From: Sphacelaria rigidula
Taxonomy: Eukaryota > Phaeophyceae > Sphacelariales
Assembly (NCBI GenBank): GCA_964200075.2
Contig: CAXNAA020000213.1
Coordinates: 1 to 24,272, forward strand
Reading direction: 5' to 3'
DNA length: 24,272 nucleotides
Shown here: piece after piece, positions 22,301-24,272 of the stretch
Layout: each line of letters begins with the position of its first letter
Position numbering within the stretch: position 1 is the stretch's first letter
Program-made: the position numbers and the translations under genes
Notes under the pieces: model-generated
Seen by the model: only the letters and a program-made list of their open reading frames with translations
What the model was told of the DNA's origin: nothing
Databases searched by the model: none

Positions 22301-22464
22301 CACGTAAGAGAACGTATTCACGTTATGACCTTTGCCCCACTGGGTCCTCGCCTTTTTTCAACTTGTGCAGGTGGCGTGGCGAAGCCTTCAGCTCTGCTTT
22401 AGCTGGCCTCAAACCCCTTCCTCGCCTCTCTCCTGCGCAAGGAGGAGGGCCATGCTCTTCGCAG
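3448..22464 (+). CDS. DCTN1: Dynactin large subunit p150Glued-like protein, 25 exons, incomplete at both ends
   Basis: Span of the reconstructed gene. p150Glued is the microtubule- and dynein-binding arm of dynactin, the cofactor of cytoplasmic dynein. Joining the 25 exons listed below keeps one open frame of about 1224 codons; human DCTN1 is about 1280. Domain order fits the family: an S/T/P/A-rich basic linker (about 1-220), coiled coil CC1 (about 222-530) with the conserved MVEELTDKNLELGER segment, a dynactin (PF12455-type) domain (about 578-930), CC2 (about 1032-1115), and a C-terminal region with a SALAGLKPLPRL segment like the family's ASLASLPPL. Introns are GT-AG. Seven phase-2 introns all split an arginine codon, and most phase-0 exons end in CAG or AAG. 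The CAP-Gly domain and the last C-terminal exons are not seen. Exons were placed by eye; the boundaries of the first, seventh, 17th, 19th and last are less sure. Confidence 0.8.
3805..3971 (+). CDS. DCTN1: p150Glued exon 2: serine/glycine-rich linker
   Basis: Starts ALKESLAAGKSSPH after a cag acceptor (phase 0) and ends in phase 2 within AG|G before gtactc. Serine-rich (SIPSSPSSNVSISSAG). This is the disordered basic/serine linker expected between CAP-Gly and CC1. Confidence 0.75.
4247..4579 (+). CDS. DCTN1: p150Glued exon 3: basic, serine/arginine-rich linker
   Basis: One base completes the arginine codon from exon 2, then RATRTLRSFSMGGREARK and onward; ends AEATR (AG|G) before gtgagt, a strong donor. 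111 residues, rich in R, S, A and P, ending with LENLRAKTAEATR, where helical character begins. Acceptor is ctgcag. Confidence 0.82.
4580..5551 (+). other. Intron between exons 3 and 4 (972 bp)
   Basis: Phase-2 intron from gtgagt to gacacag. Short ORFs occur in it on both strands, but none has an acceptor/donor pair of fitting phase together with coiled-coil-like composition. I see nothing else in it. Confidence 0.6.
5552..5693 (+). CDS. DCTN1: p150Glued exon 4: start of coiled coil CC1
   Basis: After the split AG|A arginine codon it reads EAEEAKSRLAETTTKLEASE and on to LSSLQKKSEHAVGEERLK, a clear heptad-type E/K/L/A helix of 48 residues. Ends phase 0 at AAG before gttggt. Confidence 0.88.
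6944..6984 (+). other. Possible micro-exon, AMWISKTILEEEIR
   Basis: 41 bp between a good acceptor (tttacgattacag) and a near-consensus donor (gtatgt). Reads AMWISKTILEEEI plus a split arginine codon. It would enter in phase 0 and leave in phase 2, so it cannot join directly to the phase-0 exon at 10804; a further partner would be needed. Could be chance. Confidence 0.2.
7061..7100 (+). repeat. Tandem repeat, ATTGACAC x5
   Basis: Five exact copies of the 8-bp unit ATTGACAC inside the large intron. Confidence 0.95.
8665..8753. repeat. ATCG/CGAT-rich imperfect hairpin
   Basis: The left side repeats TATCG/TTATCG units and the right side repeats CGATA/ACGATAA units in inverted orientation. The arms fold into an imperfect hairpin around a GTCGCGATCGC...TCGCGAC core. 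A small adjoining palindrome (ATCGAAACTTTCGAT, about 8768-8782) follows. It may be a slipped microsatellite or the end of a transposon. Confidence 0.75.
10061..10086. repeat. (AT)13 microsatellite
   Basis: Uninterrupted alternating AT run inside the large intron. Confidence 0.95.
10442..10540. repeat. Inverted repeat, 43-bp arms, 13-bp loop (core of a longer palindrome)
   Basis: 10442-10484 and the reverse complement of 10498-10540 agree at most positions (GGAGAT...CGGAAGGGTT...ATGAAT...CGATTTG). Weaker similarity continues outward to about 10395 and 10590, with shared GTTTC, CCCT and TGTAT blocks. A MITE or a folded transposon remnant is likely; no target duplication was identified. Confidence 0.8.
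10641..10688 (+). other. Possible exon ending at a strong donor (MSTFEVDKYSIKTPQL)
   Basis: 16 codons followed by gtaagt, the best donor in this part of the window. Both ends are phase 0, so it would fit between exons 4 and 5 without breaking the frame. The acceptor (cctgtaag) is poor and the peptide is not coiled-coil-like. An alternative reading is an alternative first exon using this ATG. Confidence 0.3.
10804..10875 (+). CDS. DCTN1: p150Glued exon 5: CC1
   Basis: 24 codons, phase 0 at both ends: ASALVKEKAAAAAAGRREAD to MESQ. Acceptor gaaacgcag, donor gtgatt. Alanine/glutamate/lysine-rich helix. Confidence 0.85.
10991..11034 (+). repeat. 11-bp tandem repeat, GTGAGGTGTGT x4
   Basis: Four units, the last two with small changes (GTGAGGTGTAT, GTGAGGTGCAT), in the short intron just upstream of exon 6. 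The run is purine/GT-rich and so interrupts the usual pyrimidine tract. Confidence 0.9.
11087..11164 (+). CDS. DCTN1: p150Glued exon 6: CC1
   Basis: 26 codons, phase 0 at both ends: VAELNDACEALTLDKEQLAL to EKEDLQ, an E/L/K heptad helix. The donor is gtgggc. The acceptor (gatgtgaag) is weak, but the frame is open and the phase fits both neighbours. Confidence 0.83.
11560..11663 (+). CDS. DCTN1: p150Glued exon 7: CC1
   Basis: DKVDELQMELESARLDLEHA to AAARALR, ending in phase 2 (CG|G) before gtaata. Acceptor ggatggcag. The same frame stays open upstream to a TGA at 11434 with protein-like content (SNPANPDFTADRSGWQ), but no acceptor of the right phase lies there, so the shorter exon is chosen. 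Confidence 0.82.
11664..13072 (+). other. Intron between exons 7 and 8 (1409 bp)
   Basis: Phase-2 intron. Exon 8 fits exon 7 exactly in phase, so no exon is required here and I see none. Short repeats such as CACACTCGCACACTCG occur near 12580-12600. Confidence 0.6.
13073..13193 (+). CDS. DCTN1: p150Glued exon 8: CC1
   Basis: One base completes arginine, then AAGDAAGGEGVDVKMLAEQN, LQLKEALKRL and onward to ITEKSE; ends phase 0 at GAG before gtactc. NLQLKEALKRL resembles the p150Glued segment where CC1 leucine/lysine/glutamate heptads run. Confidence 0.87.
13321..13350. repeat. (GT)15 microsatellite
   Basis: Uninterrupted GT run in the intron between exons 8 and 9. Confidence 0.95.
13474..13599 (+). 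CDS. DCTN1: p150Glued exon 9: CC1
   Basis: 42 codons, phase 0 at both ends: LTKAIRTLEKEAALHATLEE through WKKAKTAEIKDLMEQ. Acceptor catacag, donor gtattt. Continuous coiled coil. Confidence 0.9.
13600..14127 (+). other. Intron between exons 9 and 10 (528 bp)
   Basis: Phase-0 intron ending in a good pyrimidine tract and ctctag. No other feature seen. Confidence 0.7.
14128..14298 (+). CDS. DCTN1: p150Glued exon 10: most conserved CC1 segment
   Basis: 57 codons, phase 0 at both ends. LDESKAYGEMVEELTDKNLE, then the ELEATIADLESS segment and EELEVQQAEEIRELQ. This follows the family pattern (an MVE-LT-(D/E)-(R/K)-NL-E...EL-E-V-DLE...-EL-E...E-ELRE-L segment) almost position for position and is the strongest evidence for the family call. 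Donor gtgact. Confidence 0.92.
14299..14636 (+). other. Intron between exons 10 and 11 (338 bp)
   Basis: Phase-0 intron ending cacttgcag. Nothing else seen. Confidence 0.75.
14637..14740 (+). CDS. DCTN1: p150Glued exon 11: end of CC1
   Basis: ADLTRREISLHNQKLALESM to ELEDTKQTIDRFR, ending in phase 2 (AG|A) before gtgata. The DTKQTIDRFR end lines up with the family's ...YQQTIKKYR. Confidence 0.9.
14891..15040 (+). CDS. DCTN1: p150Glued exon 12: CC1 to dynactin-domain transition
   Basis: After the split arginine codon: EYAEELKTSRDGLAAAAMAD, then alanine-rich helix, ending QRRVTENRR (AG|G) before gttggt. Confidence 0.88.
15041..15429 (+). other. Intron between exons 12 and 13 (389 bp)
   Basis: Phase-2 intron from gttggt to actatag. 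Short overlapping ORFs here are out of phase with the flanking exons. Confidence 0.7.
15430..15543 (+). CDS. DCTN1: p150Glued exon 13: start of dynactin domain
   Basis: RVKVSQRLLQLALFDAQARS then RTSMLLPGSLLLAETELR, ending phase 2 (AG|A) before gtgagc. The SMLLPGSLLLAE segment matches the family's ...LLTAFMPDSFL... turn that opens the dynactin domain. Confidence 0.88.
15544..16115 (+). other. Intron between exons 13 and 14 (572 bp)
   Basis: Phase-2 intron from gtgagc to ctacacag. No other feature seen. Confidence 0.7.
16116..16227 (+). CDS. DCTN1: p150Glued exon 14: dynactin domain
   Basis: After the split arginine: YAEADLSLCRLAGKGNLALE, then LLERPAMEFIDALATTK, phase 0 end before gtttgt. It follows the family order after the FMPDSFL-type turn (acidic D..., a short leucine helix, then K.EL). 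Confidence 0.88.
16228..16543 (+). other. Intron between exons 14 and 15 (316 bp)
   Basis: Phase-0 intron, gtttgt to gtgcgcag. Nothing else seen. Confidence 0.75.
16544..16864 (+). CDS. DCTN1: p150Glued exon 15: dynactin domain
   Basis: 107 codons, phase 0 at both ends. QPTDVSTDEDACAEVVQPLD opens it; the middle has TRLAREAEESTPIARVVGEA and a hydrophilic SHQPQDNSGSGDD loop; it ends ANEAEKLVDGLLRVLQ before gtgatg. A tandem acceptor (cagcag) means the first glutamine (16544-16546) may be included or skipped. Confidence 0.88.
16865..17208 (+). other. Intron between exons 15 and 16 (344 bp)
   Basis: Phase-0 intron from gtgatg to tccatcag. Nothing else seen. Confidence 0.75.
17209..17469 (+). CDS. 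DCTN1: p150Glued exon 16: dynactin domain
   Basis: 87 codons, phase 0 at both ends. DEGGLPPQLTESIVTTLTST, an alanine/valine helix, a glycine-rich loop (EWGHGAGGGIGAAV), then LQDCLVWTRRATLAAVGAAL before gtgagt. Confidence 0.87.
17536..17622 (+). CDS. DCTN1: p150Glued exon 17: linker in dynactin domain (3' end uncertain)
   Basis: AKHNGDNRQSKGRSAQISAA through TSPFDPS, after a clear gctatacag acceptor in phase 0. The next exon needs a phase-0 end. TCT|gttttc at 17622 is a fair choice; GCC|gtgcca at about 17594 and TAC|gttttg at about 17681 are alternatives. Confidence 0.6.
17799..17900 (+). CDS. DCTN1: p150Glued exon 18: dynactin domain
   Basis: 34 codons, phase 0 at both ends: DAEGAVVSTPLGGDGDDVLL then APWQIMRGLWVELA. 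Acceptor ccctccag after a pyrimidine run; donor gtgagg. Confidence 0.83.
17901..19924 (+). other. 2.0 kb intron between exons 18 and 19
   Basis: Contains a small inverted repeat (18013-18134) and a stretch at about 18500-18800 with a TATATAAG box and short-repeat-rich sequence that could be part of an LTR. An isolated exon-like block at 19800-19855 (acceptor tccgatccag, donor gtgagg) is out of phase with the next exon and was not used. Confidence 0.55.
18013..18134. repeat. Small inverted repeat with ends AATATT...GTCCCGTAC / GTACGGGGAC...AATATT
   Basis: The left end ATAATATTTTGTCCCGTAC and the reverse complement of 18111-18134 share AATATT and GTCCC(C)GTAC with a gap. About 120 bp in all, so a possible MITE-like insertion. 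Confidence 0.45.
19925..19987 (+). CDS. DCTN1: p150Glued exon 19
   Basis: 21 codons, phase 0 at both ends: IFEHFSDKNRRPSAVHDLIE plus K, before gtgagc. The acceptor chosen (cctcgcacag) keeps the phase with exon 18. The more obvious upstream acceptor (gttcgtag, 19902) would add ATRLLAQ-like residues but only in a phase that does not join exon 18. Confidence 0.72.
20111..20410 (+). CDS. DCTN1: p150Glued exon 20: end of dynactin domain, linker, start of helix
   Basis: 100 codons, phase 0 at both ends. ISGLRTEAKELARLGSSSVP, then a roughly 45-residue P/S/A-rich loop, then RVRASLERAIDLKPELEASR and ARVEEL before gtgagt. The loop is longer than I expect for the family and may be lineage-specific. Confidence 0.85.
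20691..20813 (+). CDS. DCTN1: p150Glued exon 21: CC2
   Basis: 41 codons, phase 0 at both ends: ARDVAAKSKELIAAGSKREQ then LETLLEKATGAQSTSQDLQQ and Q. This fits the family's ...KIKGEELSEANVRLTLLEKK... stretch of CC2. Donor gtacgc. Confidence 0.86.
21004..21180 (+). CDS. DCTN1: p150Glued exon 22: CC2
   Basis: 59 codons, phase 0 at both ends: VLLLQKKSDKVEEENKFLAI, ALDDLQDSSSRLEAENRALK, then a glycine/serine-rich tail (SGLSGGGNLAK) before gtcggc. Matches the family's ...LL-KK-KE-EE-...-LQ-D---LE-E---LK.... An A9 run at about 21018-21026 lies inside the exon. Confidence 0.85.
21181..21797 (+). other. Intron between exons 22 and 23 (617 bp)
   Basis: Phase-0 intron from gtcggc to taagtatcag. No other feature seen; the minus-strand ORFs crossing it have no recognisable family. 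Confidence 0.6.
21798..21903 (+). CDS. DCTN1: p150Glued exon 23: disordered linker after CC2
   Basis: HGPKTRARGAPNPANALSGN, then ETTPTSVLGKDVAPT, ending in phase 1 (G|GT) before the strong donor gtaaga. Proline/threonine/alanine-rich, matching the variable linker that follows CC2 in the family. Confidence 0.75.
22102..22180 (+). CDS. DCTN1: p150Glued exon 24: C-terminal helix
   Basis: Two bases complete glycine, then SSPVIPGEVEASLTVALRWC and RAEVAR, ending phase 2 (AG|G) before gtacga. Its position and the SP...L...L helix match the family's ...[22 protein letters not shown]. Acceptor gtcgctgcag. Confidence 0.83.
22371..22464 (+). CDS. DCTN1: p150Glued exon 25: C-terminal segment, last one recognised
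   Basis: WRGEAFSSALAGLKPLPRLS then PAQGGGPCSSQ. SSALAGLKPLPRL matches the family's ...KASLASLPPLHVAK. The proposed donor is CAG|gtcagc at 22465. If that is not used, the frame runs on to a TAA at 22642-22644, giving about 60 further residues I do not recognise. The roughly 100 C-terminal residues of other p150Glued proteins are not seen. Confidence 0.65.
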
Positions 22465-23672
22465 GTCAGCCAAAAATATTTCTACAAAGAGGTTGGGTCC
22501 GGCAAAGGTTCTCTTCTTTTGTGGGACTGCGCACCGGTCGTTTCAGTCAATGAAAATGTGCAAGGGATGTACGCAGTCGATATAACCATGTGTTGGTCCC
22601 GTGGCGGCGCAGCCGCTACGCGAGGGGCCTCCGCTATCATATAAGCAAGATAAATACGCGTTTTGGCCTCATATTATTTGAAAATCGAGTCCATTTTTCA
22701 CCGCTCAAGAACAGCGGTTTAGTCACACGAGGTTCGTTTTTTTTTTTGCCGAGAGAACAGGAAGGGTGTACTTATCTGTTACTTGTCTTCGTCGTTTGAC
22801 CATTGACTACGCATCCCTTTCGAGACAGAGCCAGAGAAAATTATTCATGCTTGGGAAAATGTATGTGCTTCGAAATATAATTTTGGAATCAGTGTATGCT
22901 CAGTTCTGACTGCGACTACGCTGGTACTCAGACCCACGGTCGCATGGCCGTATGCTCGCCGGGTACCTCGAGATACAGAGACGCAAGGTCCGATAGTCCG
23001 AAGTGCCGCGGGCGCAATAGAATAGTGCAACGAAATACCGAAGATGAAAGAGCGAAGAGCCCTGACTACTCAGAAACAAGGAACACAAGAGTAACAACAT
23101 GTTTCTTGTCTTTCAAGTCGCGGTGCGCTATGAGCGCTGACGGCGGTTGCAGCAGCCGCTACACTATTCACAAGTCATATGTCTTTCCAACCATCCCATC
23201 TTCATTATCCAGGGCGGCTGTCAAGAAATCAATCAATAAAACATTCCCGGGCAATCAAGCATGAAGAAGATCAATCATTTGGTGTGAGGTCCGTCACTCT
23301 GGTGACAAGCTGCAGATGGCACTTTCCCACACTAAAAGACGTGGACAAAGAACGTGAACATCGATCTTGATCCATGACAAAAACACGCAATGATCACTGG
23401 AGAAATATCGTAGCATACGAACATTCAGCGAATAATGGCAACGAGAATGTTGACATACATTAGTATATCGCTACGTCAGCTATCCCATATTTTACTCTGC
23501 TGTGCTTCTAAGTTTTGTCTGCCGTGGTGACGAATGTGCATGCTATTCCATGCCCTGAAGATGCGTGTGGCCAGAGCTGTGGCCAGTGCTCACGTGGGAT
23601 ATGCTCTTGGAGATGTTTGGAGAAGTTTGAGAATGAGAATCCATCTGCGCTTATATTGCCAGCTCTCGTTTT
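22465..23672 (+). other. Region after the last recognised exon, no supported gene
   Basis: The first 180 bases are open in the frame of exon 25. Beyond 22645, ORFs on both strands are short and without splice-consistent partners. A T10 run lies at about 22738-22747. No polyadenylation site could be assigned with confidence. Confidence 0.5.
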
Positions 23673-23831
23673 ATGGTTTTAGGACGGCGGGAACCAGATA
23701 TTGTAACAAGACTCTTGATTAATTGGGTGCGAACCCACGAAATCCTCCCACTCGTCGACGTGCTGTACAGGGCAGTGCAGTTCCGCTTTGACCAGCGGGG
23801 CGCGGTGGTAAAACCGTACTGTGTACTATGA
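23673..23831 (+). CDS. Possible small ORF or exon, unknown function
   Basis: 52 codons from ATG: MVLGRREPDIVTRLLINWVR, then THEILPLVDVLYRAVQFRFD and on to a TGA. Amphipathic, balanced composition, unlike the shadow ORFs around it. It follows a possible acceptor (ttatattgccag at about 23660), so it could be a terminal exon. No family recognised; it does not resemble the p150Glued C-terminus. Confidence 0.3.
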   Translation: MVLGRREPDIVTRLLINWVRTHEILPLVDVLYRAVQFRFDQRGAVVKPYCVL

Positions 23832-24272
23832 GATCGGCTGAAAACACGCGACTTACTTGTGTGAGAGACACCGCTACATATATCCACAATGAGAATATGA
23901 TCAAATATGTTCAGAACACTAGTAATAGCCATCGCAGCCATCATAAATGATGTTCTGTGCGCAACGCCAAAACTCACTAACCGGTGTAGCCGAACTAAAC
24001 AGAGGAATGTAACATCAACAGAAGAGTAAACAGCACACCCAGTTCTACAACGACCTGGTGCGATGTTGTGGGTACAGGTGTGGCACTGCTGGGACATGGG
24101 TGTTTTTTGTGATTCTGCTGTAGTATCTTCCACTTTGTGGTCGCCTCACGTTTTGAACCTAGAAGATTTTTTTTATTTTGACACATTCTACGATAGCCCC
24201 CCCCCCCCCCCCCCCCCCAAGAGGCTACGTTGTGTGGGGGAAAAATTCTCCAAAACACCAAAAGGAAAAAAA
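23832..24272. other. End of window, no supported gene
   Basis: Minus-strand ORFs here are low in recognisable content. The segment ends in a poly-C run and an A-rich tail at 24265-24272. Confidence 0.5.
24197..24218. repeat. Poly-C run, 22 bases
   Basis: Uninterrupted C homopolymer near the window end; on the minus strand it makes an artificial poly-glycine ORF. Confidence 0.95.

Noticed and set aside
23715-23740. B-box-like GGTGCGAACCC, possible tRNA
   Set aside because: No cloverleaf arms or A box at the right distance.
23995-24261. Minus-strand ORF with poly-glycine
   Set aside because: The glycine run is the complement of the poly-C homopolymer.

Overview
The window is eukaryotic nuclear DNA. 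Nearly all recognisable coding sequence belongs to one large, intron-rich gene on the + strand, read from about 3448 to about 22464 and probably continuing past both ends. Joining ORF pieces at GT...AG boundaries with matching codon phase gives 25 exons and about 1224 codons. The product is rich in coiled coil and, at several points, resembles the dynactin large subunit p150Glued (DCTN1). The best anchors are the exon at 14128-14298 (MVEELTDKNLELGER, the conserved CC1 end) and the exons at 15430-16227 (MLLPGSLLLAETEL..., the start of the dynactin domain). I recognised the family from memory; no search was run.

The organism is inferred, not shown. Dense short exons, introns from under 100 bp to 5.1 kb, decayed non-LTR retrotransposon sequence and a p150Glued gene all fit a large-genome stramenopile, most likely a brown alga. 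Land plants and bacteria are excluded by p150Glued and by the introns respectively.

Layout: 1-1090 is a broken LINE-type reverse transcriptase (three frame segments, at least four stops, catalytic YxDD changed to YSDV). 1091-2300 holds no gene I can support. 2330-2960 is a pyrimidine-rich low-complexity tract around a 10-N assembly gap, with a near-duplicate on each side. 3448-5693 carries the first four visible exons (S/T/P/A-rich, basic N-terminal linker, then the start of coiled coil). 5694-10803 is a 5.1 kb intron full of simple repeats and two large hairpins. 10804-14740 encodes coiled coil CC1. 14891-20410 encodes the dynactin (inter-coil) domain, interrupted by a 2 kb repeat-bearing intron. 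20691-21180 encodes CC2, and 21798-22464 the C-terminal region. After 22465 the frame stays open to a stop at 22642-22644, but I could not identify the expected final C-terminal exons. 22645-24272 has one short possible ORF/exon (23673-23831) and a 22-base poly-C run.

In known biology p150Glued is the arm of dynactin: its N-terminal CAP-Gly domain binds microtubules, CC1 binds dynein intermediate chain, and the rest anchors it to the dynactin shoulder. The CAP-Gly domain itself is not visible here; the first visible exon opens with VRLDR, which could be its last residues.
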